From Candidatus Scatosoma pullistercoris (GTDB lineage: Bacteria > Bacillota > Clostridia > Christensenellales > Borkfalkiaceae), in contig DVMZ01000056.1 of the NCBI GenBank assembly GCA_018714725.1, positions 1-29,907 of the forward strand: 29,907 bases of DNA, read 5' to 3'. The position numbers and the translations under genes were made by a program. Below are positions 8,150-18,200 of this stretch, piece after piece. How positions within the stretch are numbered: the first letter of the stretch is position 1; each line of letters begins with the position of its first letter. The notes under the pieces were generated by a model that saw only the letters and a program-made list of their open reading frames with translations, had not been told where the DNA came from and searched no databases.

Positions 8150-9082
8150 ATGGCGGAGTCCGTAAAACGTTCCAAAATGTCCGGGGAAAAGAGAAAAGAT
8201 CTGCTTTTTTATATCCTCATGATGATTTTCCCGATCGGACAGTTTTCTATCTTTTATATCGGCGTCAATTTCAATTCGTTTCTGCTGTCCTTTCAGAAAA
8301 TCGATCTCCTTTCGGGCAATATTACCTGGACCTTTGACAATATTTCCAATGCGTTTGAAGATCTGACGTCGTCGGCTTCCATGCTCCCTTTGCTGAAAAC
8401 TTCGGTGTTGTCCTACCTGCTCTTATTGGTGATCGGAACGCCGCTCGGAGTGCTGTTCTCGTTTTATATCTATAAAAAACTGCCCTTCAGCAACGGGTTC
8501 CGGGTGATCCTTTTCCTGCCTTCGATCATTTCCGCGATCGTCATGGTGACGATTTTCCAGTTCTTTGTGGAACGCGCCATTCCGGCTTTCGCCTTGAAAT
8601 TGTTTGATGTGCAGATACGCGGATTGATGGAAAATATCGGCACCAGGTATGCGACGATCATGTTTTATAACATCTGGGTGGGCTTTGGCACAGGCGTGTT
8701 GATGTATTCTAACGGCATGAGCGGGATTTCGCCCGACATTGTGGAATCCGCACACCTGGACGGGGCCGAGGGGATTCGCGAGTTCTGGTATATCACGTTG
8801 CCCCTCATTTATCCCACTCTTTCCACGTTCCTGATCACGGGCGTCGCGGGGATATTCACGAATCAGATCAATCTGTATTCCTTCTATGGGGCGGCGGCTC
8901 CGGTAGGGGTGCAGACGTACGGATATTATTTGTACATGCAGACGCAGTTGGTTCAATCGATGTCTTCCGAAGCGGAGTATCCGCCGCTGGCAGCAATGGG
9001 GCTTCTGATGACCTATGTGGCGGTGCCGCTGACCATGCTGGTGAAGTGGGCGCTGGAAAAATACGGGCCTCAGCAAGAGTGA
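8150..9082 (+). CDS. ABC sugar permease, MalF/UgpA/LplB type
   Basis: Inner-membrane permease of a carbohydrate ABC importer (310 residues from the chosen start). The ATG at 8150 is preferred because GGGAGG at 8139-8144 lies 5 bases before it; an upstream in-frame ATG at 8108 overlaps the previous gene and has no such site. The basic N-terminus (KRSKMSGEKRKD) is followed by about six membrane helices. The EAA loop, ESAHLDGAEGIREFWYITLP, which docks the ATPase, is clear. It pairs with the next gene. No ATPase gene is in the window, so a shared MsmK/UgpC-type subunit encoded elsewhere is likely (family knowledge). Confidence 0.93.
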   Translation: MAESVKRSKMSGEKRKDLLFYILMMIFPIGQFSIFYIGVNFNSFLLSFQKIDLLSGNITWTFDNISNAFEDLTSSASMLPLLKTSVLSYLLLLVIGTPLGVLFSFYIYKKLPFSNGFRVILFLPSIISAIVMVTIFQFFVERAIPAFALKLFDVQIRGLMENIGTRYATIMFYNIWVGFGTGVLMYSNGMSGISPDIVESAHLDGAEGIREFWYITLPLIYPTLSTFLITGVAGIFTNQINLYSFYGAAAPVGVQTYGYYLYMQTQLVQSMSSEAEYPPLAAMGLLMTYVAVPLTMLVKWALEKYGPQQE

Positions 9083-9095
9083 AGGGGGAATGATT

Positions 9096-9989
9096 ATGAC
9101 GAACAATAAAATCCGGAAATCTTCCCGAAGCCGTTTCACTGTGTTCACCGCCGTTCTGTTGGCCTTTCTGATCGTTTATGTCATCTCCTTGTTCATTCCC
9201 CTGCTGTGGGCGCTGATGACCTCTTTCAAGGCGCAGACGGATTTCCGGCTGAACATCATCGGCCTGCCCAAGGAGTGGGTGTGGAACTATTCGTTTGTGT
9301 TCGACCGTTTCAAAGTGGACGTGACGACCCCGGAGGGGCGTAAAATCGTGGGCATGGGAATGATGTTCCTGTATTCTTTCGCTTACGCGCTGGGTTGTTC
9401 TTTTTTCAATACCCTGACGCCGTGTATCACCTCTTATCTTTGCGCCCGGTTTCCCTTCCGGTTCAGCAAAGCGGTTTACACCGCCGTCATCGTCACGATG
9501 ATTCTTCCCATCGTCGGTTCGCTGCCCGCCGAGATCCGGATGGCAAGATTCTTCGGCCTTTACGATCAGATCTGGGGGCTGTGGGTGATGAAAGCCAATT
9601 TCCTGGGAATGTACTTCCTCGTGTTTTACGGAATGTTCAGGCAGATGCCGATGGCTTACACCGAGGCGGCGAAGATTGACGGCGCGGGGAATCTGAGTAT
9701 TTTGCTGATCATTGTTCTGCCCTTGGTGAAAAATACCTTTTTCACCGTGATGCTGATCAATTTTATCGGATTCTGGAACGATTATCAGATTCCGCTCATC
9801 TACCTGCCCTCTTATCCCACGATTGCATACGGCATGTACTACATGGCTTATACCACCGAAAACACGCTGTCCACCGTGCCCATGCGCATGACGGGCGCCA
9901 TGCTGATGCTGCTGCCCATTCTCGTGCTGTTTCTGGCTTTTCATAAGCGGCTTTTGGGAAACCTGACCGTCGGCGGAATCAAGGGATAA
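9096..9989 (+). CDS. ABC sugar permease, MalG/UgpE/LplC type
   Basis: Second membrane subunit of the importer (297 residues). There are two in-frame ATGs. The one at 9096 has the GGGGG purine run about 7 bases upstream, while 9090 is too close to it. Six membrane helices are expected. The EAA loop TEAAKIDGAGNLSILLIIVLP is intact, and the ending LLGNLTVGGIKG is typical of the MalG branch (family knowledge). The gene begins 13 bases after the partner permease's stop, so co-translation is likely. Confidence 0.93.
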   Translation: MTNNKIRKSSRSRFTVFTAVLLAFLIVYVISLFIPLLWALMTSFKAQTDFRLNIIGLPKEWVWNYSFVFDRFKVDVTTPEGRKIVGMGMMFLYSFAYALGCSFFNTLTPCITSYLCARFPFRFSKAVYTAVIVTMILPIVGSLPAEIRMARFFGLYDQIWGLWVMKANFLGMYFLVFYGMFRQMPMAYTEAAKIDGAGNLSILLIIVLPLVKNTFFTVMLINFIGFWNDYQIPLIYLPSYPTIAYGMYYMAYTTENTLSTVPMRMTGAMLMLLPILVLFLAFHKRLLGNLTVGGIKG

Positions 9990-10167
9990 AAAGAGCAAGA
10001 AAAGCGCAAAGGGGAGTTGTCCGGGCGATGTTTCTGAAGGCGCGCGGCGAGACGGCAGTGTCTCAGTGTCCGGCCGACGGCAAGCGATTAAAGAACGGGC
10101 AAGTGATGAAAACAATTTGTCGGAATAAAAATATGTTGAAAAAATACTCTGTTGAGGAGGAATTGAT
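9990..10167 (+). other. 178-base gap inside the operon
   Basis: No gene or convincing promoter is seen. A small GAGAC/GTCTC hairpin lies near 10049-10064. GAGGAGG at 10154-10160 serves the next gene. The gap is long compared with the other junctions of this run, so an internal promoter or processing site is possible but not shown. Confidence 0.4.
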
Positions 10168-13100
10168 ATGAGAAAGAGCTGGAAAATCATAGCCGTTGCC
10201 GCAGTGTCTGTTCTGGCGGTTACGGCAACGGGAGTGCCGATACTGAATTATATGGCAGGTTCCACCGTCGCGGCGGCGGAACCGGTCTGGTCGGAGCCCG
10301 ATGTGGAATCGGAGTACAGTTTCGGGGCGGAATTCACTCTGCCGCAGCGCACGGTGACTGTCGGAGACCAGACCGCGGAAGCCACGACGGTGCTGGAATT
10401 TCCCGACGGAAGCGCAACGAAGAAAGAGACCGTGACGTTGGACCAGAGCGGCATTTATACGCTTTCCTGGTCTGCAAGGGTGGACGGGAAAGCGTATCTT
10501 GAAACGGATTCGTTCAAGGTGGACGCTACCCTGTATACGCTCAATTCCGTGAACAGCAGCGCTTCTTACGGGGCGTATGTCACGGAGCACAACGGGGAAA
10601 CGCATACCAACAAATCCGGTATTATGGTACGGCTGGCGGAAGGGGATACGCTGACCTTCAACCAGGCGATCGACGTGAGCGACGTGACGATGAACGACGT
10701 CCTGGTCGAGGCGTTCGTGACGCCCGATATAGTCGGGCAGGCGGATTTCAGGAGATTGTATTTCACTTTTACGGATATAGAGGACCCGAGCGTGTACATG
10801 CGGGTTTCGGCGCGCCAGTCGGCGGAAGGGGACAATTATCCCGCCACCTATTATCTCGCGGCGGGAAACTCACAGCCGCTGACCGGGTATGAGGCGGTCT
10901 GGGACAGATTACATATCGACAATGAATGGGGCGCTCAGGCAATGCACAGCTTCTCCCTGCAGTTCGGCGGAAACGGTACGCAGTGGCAGGAGCCGGAGAC
11001 CATCCCCATAAGCCTTCGTTACGACGTCTCGACGCTGGCGGTATATACCGGGGGGATGATGATTATCGATTTTGATAATCCTTCCTACTTCAATACGCTG
11101 TGGAGGGGATTTCCCAGCGGCAAAGTGCGCCTGTCGGTCAGCGCCTCGATGTATAATTCCGAGTCTGCGAACTTCTGCATTACAGAGGTTCTGGGCATCG
11201 ATCTGACCGCCGAAAAATTCATAGACGCGGAAGCCCCGGAAATTTCCGTGGACAGCGAATATGACAGGATGCCCGAAGCGGAGGTGGGACGTGCTTATTC
11301 CGTTCCCGGCGCCACGGCCAAAGATATTTACAGCGGTCAGTGCGACGTCAGAACCAGCGTCTGGTATAATTATACTTCCGAAAACGCGGTGCTGACGGAC
11401 ATTACCGACGGGAAATTTGTGCCCGAAAACGCCGGGGAATACGCGATCGTTTACGAGGCGCAGGACCGGCAGGGGAAACTCGCCAGAGAAATTTTGTGGG
11501 TGCATGCCGCCGCTTCCGTCGCGGAACCCGTGATTTCGCTCACAGGTACTCCGGATCAGGAAATTACGGTGGGAGAGCTGATTGAACGCGTCGGTTTTGA
11601 GACGGAGAGCTTCAGCGGCAATTCCTCCGTCACGGTCACCGCTTCACTGGGCGGCGAGACGTTTGAAGTGGGCGAGGAGGGATTCCGTCCCGAAAAGGCG
11701 GGGAAATACACCGTGACTTATACGGTCACCGATTATATCGGCCAGACCGGTTCGGTGTCTTACACCGTCGAAGCGTTGCTGGGAACGGTGCCGGTGTTTG
11801 TGGATACGCCCGTTCTGCCTTATTTCTTTGTCTCCGGTTCGGAGTATATTCTGCCGGAAGTATATGCCAACGATTATCGCAGCGGAAAGATGGAACGCAA
11901 ACTCGCGTCTGCGGAAATTACGGACGCTTCGGGAACGCGCACGGTGCAGGCAGGGGAAACTTTTGTGCCTTCGGTGGCGGAAAACGGCGATCAGGTAAAG
12001 GTGGTGTTCAGGTGCGACGGTGCGGAAACCACCGTTTTGGTGCCGGCGATTCAGGCGTGGATTGAAGATGCGCAGTCGGGACGCCCGCGGCTTCAGATTG
12101 AAAATTACCTCTACAGCGCGGAGAACGACGTTGCCTACGCCAAGAGCAGCGAATCGGTCACCGTTACGGCGTTGCAGGCCGATGGCGGATGGGTTTTTGC
12201 CAACGATATGCTGGCTTACGATTTCAGCCTGGAACTCAAAGGCGTGGCGGGAAAAACGAATTATTCGGGCCTCAGGATCACCTTCTTCGACGCGGAAAAT
12301 CCCGCGTGTGCCATCATGGCGGAGCTGGTCAATTCCGGCAGCAAGACGGAGATAAAGATCGGCGGCCTCACGGTGGGGCTCTCGGGCAGTCTGATGACCG
12401 GCAGTTCGTACACGGTGGGTTACGGCGACGGATACCTCACCGTCAACGGCACCGAAGTCTGTCAGGTGACGGAGACCGTTTCGGGAGCGCCTTTCGACGG
12501 GTTTGCTTCGGGCAGACTGTATGCGGGCATTTCTTTCTCCGGCGCGGCGGAAGGGGCGGCTTATGAACTGCGGTCCGTCAACGGACATACGATGAACAAC
12601 AGCACCACCGACCGCGTCAGCCCCAAGATCGTCGTCTACGGCGATCACGGCGGTTCCTTCCGGATCGGGGACACAGTCACCCTCCCGGCGGCGGCCGCGT
12701 GCGATACGGTGGATCCCAACGTCACCGTCACGATGACCGTGACGGACGGAAGCGGCCAGGTACTCAGCGATGTCGACGGAGTGCTGTTGCAAAATGTGGT
12801 TCCCGACCGGGAATACAGGGTAAAGCTGGAGAGTTACGGACAGTACACCGTGGTGATTTCTGCCGAAGATACTTTTAATCAGAGGGCGAACAGCCGCAAA
12901 TACACTTATGCGCTGAACGTGGACGACGACAGCGCGCCGATCATCGAATTCAGCGGAGAGTTCCGGACGGAGGCGAAGGTCGGCGAAGCCATCGTGATTC
13001 CCGGATTCACCGTTTCGGATAACATCAGCGAGCAAGAAAACATCGTCGTCACCAAATACGTGCTCACACCGAACGGCGTGCTCGTCACCATTCCGGAGTC

Positions 13101-13233
13101 GTCCAATTCCCTGATTGCCGCAAACGTCGGGGAGTACGAATTCCGCATCATCGCCATGGATGAAGCGGGCAATATCACGATGATCCGGAAGACGGTCACG
13201 GTAACCGAGGCAGAAGGAGGAAAAACGGAATGA
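10168..13233 (+). CDS. Large secreted Ig-like-domain protein, possible carbohydrate binding
   Basis: Secreted protein of 1021 residues; function not recognised. A signal peptide (basic MRKSWK, hydrophobic core, AAA before Glu38) predicts cleavage after about residue 37. There is no lipobox, LPXTG motif or C-terminal membrane helix, so it is released or held non-covalently. Two beta-rich segments (~120-350 and ~640-810) resemble jelly-roll or laminin-G folds in pattern only. About five Ig-like domains lie at ~355-448, ~453-538, ~540-628, ~812-905 and ~915-1014, with phrases like GKYTVTYTVTDYIGQ and GEYEFRIIAMDEAGN. No catalytic motif is seen. It sits between importer genes and a DUF4838 gene whose ATG overlaps its stop (ATGA). 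A glycan-capture or scaffold role is inference. Confidence 0.82.
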   Translation: MRKSWKIIAVAAVSVLAVTATGVPILNYMAGSTVAAAEPVWSEPDVESEYSFGAEFTLPQRTVTVGDQTAEATTVLEFPDGSATKKETVTLDQSGIYTLSWSARVDGKAYLETDSFKVDATLYTLNSVNSSASYGAYVTEHNGETHTNKSGIMVRLAEGDTLTFNQAIDVSDVTMNDVLVEAFVTPDIVGQADFRRLYFTFTDIEDPSVYMRVSARQSAEGDNYPATYYLAAGNSQPLTGYEAVWDRLHIDNEWGAQAMHSFSLQFGGNGTQWQEPETIPISLRYDVSTLAVYTGGMMIIDFDNPSYFNTLWRGFPSGKVRLSVSASMYNSESANFCITEVLGIDLTAEKFIDAEAPEISVDSEYDRMPEAEVGRAYSVPGATAKDIYSGQCDVRTSVWYNYTSENAVLTDITDGKFVPENAGEYAIVYEAQDRQGKLAREILWVHAAASVAEPVISLTGTPDQEITVGELIERVGFETESFSGNSSVTVTASLGGETFEVGEEGFRPEKAGKYTVTYTVTDYIGQTGSVSYTVEALLGTVPVFVDTPVLPYFFVSGSEYILPEVYANDYRSGKMERKLASAEITDASGTRTVQAGETFVPSVAENGDQVKVVFRCDGAETTVLVPAIQAWIEDAQSGRPRLQIENYLYSAENDVAYAKSSESVTVTALQADGGWVFANDMLAYDFSLELKGVAGKTNYSGLRITFFDAENPACAIMAELVNSGSKTEIKIGGLTVGLSGSLMTGSSYTVGYGDGYLTVNGTEVCQVTETVSGAPFDGFASGRLYAGISFSGAAEGAAYELRSVNGHTMNNSTTDRVSPKIVVYGDHGGSFRIGDTVTLPAAAACDTVDPNVTVTMTVTDGSGQVLSDVDGVLLQNVVPDREYRVKLESYGQYTVVISAEDTFNQRANSRKYTYALNVDDDSAPIIEFSGEFRTEAKVGEAIVIPGFTVSDNISEQENIVVTKYVLTPNGVLVTIPESSNSLIAANVGEYEFRIIAMDEAGNITMIRKTVTVTEAEGGKTE

Positions 13234-15206
13234 AATGGTATCAGAAATTTTCGCTTGTTCTAGCGGCAATGATGTGTTGCAGCGCGGTTGCCTGTTCGCA
13301 CGGTTCGGATTCGGACAAATCAAGTTCAGGAGGGAATACGGTGCTTACGCCCATTCAGCCGGTCACGGAACCGGAACAGCATCTGGTGACCAACGGATTG
13401 CATAAAGTCAGCGTCACCGAGACGGACAGAGTCTTCACTTCTTCCGGAAAGACGGAATATCAGATCGTCTTGGACGGAACGGACAGCAACGCCGTCAAGG
13501 CGGCTGCGTTTCTGCAACAGCATATCCGGGCCGCGACAGGCGCTATGGCATCTCTGATCAGAGAGCCCGATGAGGTCACCTGGAGCAACGACGCAAAATA
13601 CATCGTGGTGAACGTTCCGGAACTCTTTGCGCAGGCGGGGCTTTCGATGCCCGAGGATGACCTGGGACAGACGGGATATTACATAAAAAATGCCGGGAAT
13701 TCCGTGTTTATCGCGGTCAATTCCGTAAACGGCGTTCATCGCGGGGCCATTTCTTTCCTGAAACATGTGCTCGGTTATGAAATGTATGCCGCCGATACGG
13801 TGGTCTATGAAAAGAGCGGGGCGACGCTTCCGGACATGGAAATTATCGAAAGGCCCGATTTCGAGTTCTACGTCCAGGGCAACAGCGTCTCTTCCGAAGC
13901 GACTTACGGCATGGGCTTTGACGGCTCTATCTTTATTCCCGTCGAAGGGGAGACCTGGCACAACAGTTTCAATTATCTGCCGCCCGAAACCTATAAGAGT
14001 CAGCATCCCGACTGGTATTCCACCAAGGGAAACGAACTGTGTTATACGGCGCACGGGAATGAGGCCGAATTCAATGCGATGGCGAAGGAGATTGCGAAAA
14101 AGATCATCGCGCTTCTGCCCAAATACCCGACGACGGGGAACATCACCGTCACGATCGAAGATCATAACGATCAGTGCGATTGCGCGGCCTGCCAGGCTTC
14201 GAGAGAGAAATATAACGGCGCGGATTCGGCCGGGGTCATCAAGCTGTGCAATGCGGTGAACAGGATCGTTCAGGAGTATCTCGAAGGGGTGGCGGAAAAA
14301 GAGAATACGGAAAAACGCGATTTCAACATTCTGTTCTTTGCTTATAACAAGATGGAGAAGCCTCCCGTAAAGAAAAATGCGGCCGGGCAGTGGGAGCCCA
14401 TTGACGAGACGGTGATCTGCGACGAGAACGTCGGCGTGTACATCGCCCCGATCAGCGCGGCGTACAATCAGTCGTTCTATCACGATGACAACACCTCCGA
14501 ACGGGAGAACATCTCCGGCTGGGCGGTGCTGTCCGAAAACCTCTACATGTGGCTGTACGAGACCAATTATTCGCACTACCTGTACCCCATCAACACCTGG
14601 GACACGATGATCGAAACCTATCGTTTCTGCAAGGCAAGCGGCGCGGTGTATATGTTCAACGAAGGGCAGTACAACCAGGGAAACGTCACGCATTTCAGCA
14701 AGCTGAAAGAATATTTTAATGCCAAGGCGGAATTTGACGTCAATGTCAATTACAACGAAATCGTAGACGATTTCTTCAAAAATTACTTCAAGGACGCGGA
14801 AGCGCCTATGCGTCAGTTCTTCGATGAATTGCAGGCGCATATGCGCTGGCTGGAAACGGCTTATCCCGCCGACGTCAACGGAAACATTTACAACAACATG
14901 GAACAGGCAAAGCTGTGGCCCAAAAAGACGCTGGATCATTGGCTGGAACTCATCGACGAGGCCTATGCTTCCATCGAACATTACCGCACGGAAAATCCTG
15001 ACCTGTACGCAGTGCTTGAAGAGCATATCCTGCTGGAAAGCATGTTCCCGAGATTTGCGCTGATCAGGCTGTATCCCGGCAAATATTCGGCAGAGACGCT
15101 GTTTGCGATGCAGACGGAATTCCGCGACGATTGCCAGGCGCTGAAGATTACGATGCTCAGCGAAGGCGGTTCTCTGGACGAGGTATTCTCTTCCTGGGGA
15201 CTGTGA
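13230..15206 (+). CDS. DUF4838 lipoprotein with GH67-N-like domain
   Basis: Surface lipoprotein of 658 residues. The signal peptide ends in the lipobox AVAC (Cys22), followed by a Ser/Gly-rich linker. Residues ~75-205 resemble the N-terminal domain of alpha-glucuronidases (GH67), including QIVLDGTDSNAVKAAAFLQQ. Residues ~208-480 match the DUF4838 pattern, including HPDWYS and the Cys cluster at 316, 318 and 321 (DHNDQCDCAACQ). The last ~180 residues look helical. DUF4838 is often found with glycan-degradation genes and is probably a barrel glycosidase-like domain, but its reaction is not established. The ATG overlaps the previous stop by four bases, implying coupled translation, with GAAGGAGG upstream. 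Confidence 0.85.
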   Translation: MKWYQKFSLVLAAMMCCSAVACSHGSDSDKSSSGGNTVLTPIQPVTEPEQHLVTNGLHKVSVTETDRVFTSSGKTEYQIVLDGTDSNAVKAAAFLQQHIRAATGAMASLIREPDEVTWSNDAKYIVVNVPELFAQAGLSMPEDDLGQTGYYIKNAGNSVFIAVNSVNGVHRGAISFLKHVLGYEMYAADTVVYEKSGATLPDMEIIERPDFEFYVQGNSVSSEATYGMGFDGSIFIPVEGETWHNSFNYLPPETYKSQHPDWYSTKGNELCYTAHGNEAEFNAMAKEIAKKIIALLPKYPTTGNITVTIEDHNDQCDCAACQASREKYNGADSAGVIKLCNAVNRIVQEYLEGVAEKENTEKRDFNILFFAYNKMEKPPVKKNAAGQWEPIDETVICDENVGVYIAPISAAYNQSFYHDDNTSERENISGWAVLSENLYMWLYETNYSHYLYPINTWDTMIETYRFCKASGAVYMFNEGQYNQGNVTHFSKLKEYFNAKAEFDVNVNYNEIVDDFFKNYFKDAEAPMRQFFDELQAHMRWLETAYPADVNGNIYNNMEQAKLWPKKTLDHWLELIDEAYASIEHYRTENPDLYAVLEEHILLESMFPRFALIRLYPGKYSAETLFAMQTEFRDDCQALKITMLSEGGSLDEVFSSWGL

Positions 15207-15249
15207 TGACGGATTGCAAAAAGTCGGAATGATAAGGAGAAATTGAAAT

Positions 15250-18200
15250 ATGAAAAGAAAAAATTATCTGGCAACGCTGAGCGTGGCTCTGCTGGCGCTG
15301 TTCGGAACCGCGGCTGTGGCCTGCGGAAAGGTCGTGGACAGCAGTCAGAGTTCTTCGGATTCTTCTGTTTCCGATCCTCTTGTCACGATCAGCCAGACTT
15401 CGCTGGAACTGGATCTGTATGAATCCTTCCAGCTCACGGCCGAAGCGGTGAACACCGACGAGGCGATCGTCTGGTCGACGTCGGACAGCAGCATTGTCAC
15501 CGTCGCCAACGGTCTGGTTACGGCGCAGCAGGTGGGCAGCGCCACTGTCACCGCCGAAGCGGGAAGCGCCTCCGCGAGCTGTGCGGTCACCGTTTTCAAC
15601 TCGGGTACGGCGCCCGTCATGGTCCTGAACCAGGAAGAAGTATCGGTGGCAAAGGACGGGGAATTCACCGTTTCCGTACATACCGAATGGAAGGGCGAAC
15701 CCATCTCTGAGGCGATTTCTTACACTTGGGAGCTTGCGGAGGGCGAGGACGGGCGGTATGCGTCGGTGACGCCTTCCGAGGACGGGAGCTCGGCGGTGAT
15801 CAAGGGCCTCGAATACGGTGAAACCGCCTTTTATGTGAGCGCGGAAGTACGCGGCGCCGTATTGGTCAAAAAGGTGACGGTGAAGGTCCGCAACGTGGAT
15901 ATCACGTTCAGCGTAGAGAATCTGACGCCGTCAGCCGGCTCCTATATTGCGGATGTGTCCCTGGTGGAAACTCCGGGAGATTCCGCGGCCGTGACGCCGG
16001 AAGTCAGCGTTTACGACAAGGGCACGCTTGTGCCCGACGCGGCGATCGCATGGACTTCCGAAGACGAGACGATTGCCGTTGTCGATGAAAACGGCACGAT
16101 CACCGCGCTGAAAGAAGGGACGGCGACGATCGTCGGAACCTATGAGAACAATACGGTGAAAATCACCGTCAATGCGTATCGCCCTCAGATCGCGCTGTCG
16201 CAGCAGGTGGAAATCGAGACGGCGATCGGCGGCACCATCGAGGTGGAAGAATCGTTGCTCGGAGAGATTACGGGTGCGCGGCTGGACGGCACGGACGTCT
16301 ATCTGTCTCACGATTCCGACGCGAATTCGGTGACGCTGGATCTGAACAAACTCCCGCAGGACCTGGGAAAAATGGGCGACGGGAAACAGCTTGTCATCGA
16401 CACCGATAAAGCGCAGTATGTCATGGAAGCCTGCGTTTACACCAAGATTCTGAGAACGCCGGAAGACGTTCTCAAGTGGAACGATTGGTCGTATGCGGCA
16501 GACAGCGCCAATACTTATTGGAGCGGCTATTTCGTCCTCGGCAACAATATCGATATGGCGGGGTATGATTACGAGGGCAGGTTCTGGTACGGAAATATGC
16601 ACGACACGAACACCTGGACGGTGCTGCCGCAGTATGCAGGGCTGAATTTCAGGGATGGAAAGACGGGCGGTTTCCGCGGTATCTTTGACGGAAAGGGATA
16701 CAACATCGACAATCTGCACATCACCACCTGGACGGGCAGCTTCTGCGGCCAGATCGCGCAGGCGGGCGTTATCCGGAACGTATCCTTTACGAATGTAAGG
16801 CTGGAAGGAGCGGCCGCGCTGATTTCCGTCGGCGGCAACGGCACCATTGAAAATATCTATGCGCATATCGCTTCCGCCGTTACCGGAAATTCCGGAAATT
16901 CCGACAGAACGGGTGTGTTCTTTGCCGGCGATTCGATGGCGGAATCCAGAGTGAATAACTGCTTTGTCGATTTCGGATCGATTCCGGCGGCGGGCGACAA
17001 GGGCTTTGTCGGTCTGGGTTCCTTCCATCTCGGCTACGGCATCCTCAACGGCGTTTACGGGGTGGGAATCGCGCCCGAACAGGCGATTCTGCAGATTTCC
17101 AGCATCGGCGGCGGCGATACCTACGGCGGATTTGTCTCTTACGGGGATTTCCTCCGCCAGGGAATCGATCTGTCCGGCTGGGATACGGATTTCTGGTCGG
17201 TGGAAAACGGCATTCCTTATCCGAAAAATCTTCCTTTCCCTGAAGGCGTCATTCCTGAGGTGACCACCGAACAATATACCGGCACCGGCGTAACCGTCAC
17301 CCTCAACGGATTGAGCAAATACGATGTGGTGACGCTGTCGGAAGAAACCGAAAAACTCGGCATAACCGTTTCCGGGAATCTGCTCACTGTTCCGGACGGC
17401 GTGGAAAAGGGTTCGCTGATCAGTTTTTCGGTCAGTTCGGTGTTTGATCCGGAAAAGAAAATCGATCTCGCGCTGAGCGTCGTCGAAAGCAGGAGTCTGC
17501 AGTTGGAAGACGCGGTGGATGTGGAAATCGAGGCGGGAGAGACCTTTACGGTCGATCTCGGCGGACTCGCTTCCGGAATCGAAGGGACGCTGTGCGGCGT
17601 CACGATGGACAACAAAGCGTTTGAGAATATTTCTTACAGCGACGGGAAGCTTGTGATCGGCAGCGCCAACCTAGTCGGCAACTGGGGTGAAAAGACGATT
17701 GTCGCCGAATTCCGGCTGGAAGAGGACGGAGTTCTCAGCTCGATGACGTTGGTCTCCATTCCGCTCGACATCGTCACGATGATCATCAACGACGAAGCGG
17801 AACTCAATCGCTTCCTCGAGGTGGCGAAGGAAAACGCGGTCGGGAATTCCTGGGCAGGCATTTATAAGCTGGGCAACGATATCGTGTGCGAAGGGACTTA
17901 TTCTGCCCGCAGCGCCAGCGGCGATACGCGCGGGGCCATGGGCGTCGCGTGCGGATTCAACGGCACGTTCGACGGTTGCGGATACACCATTTACAACTTG
18001 CATACGGTCGGGGACAGCGGCGGATTTGTCGCGCCGCTCGGCGAGCACGGCGTTCTCAAGAACGTTTCCTTCATCAATGCGAAGAATACCGGCAACGGAG
18101 CGTTTATCTCTTCCACCGGCGCGGGAACGGTCGAAAACGTGTTTATCCAGATCGACATTACGCCCAACGCGCTCAGCTGGAACACCGGTTCTTCCGTTAT

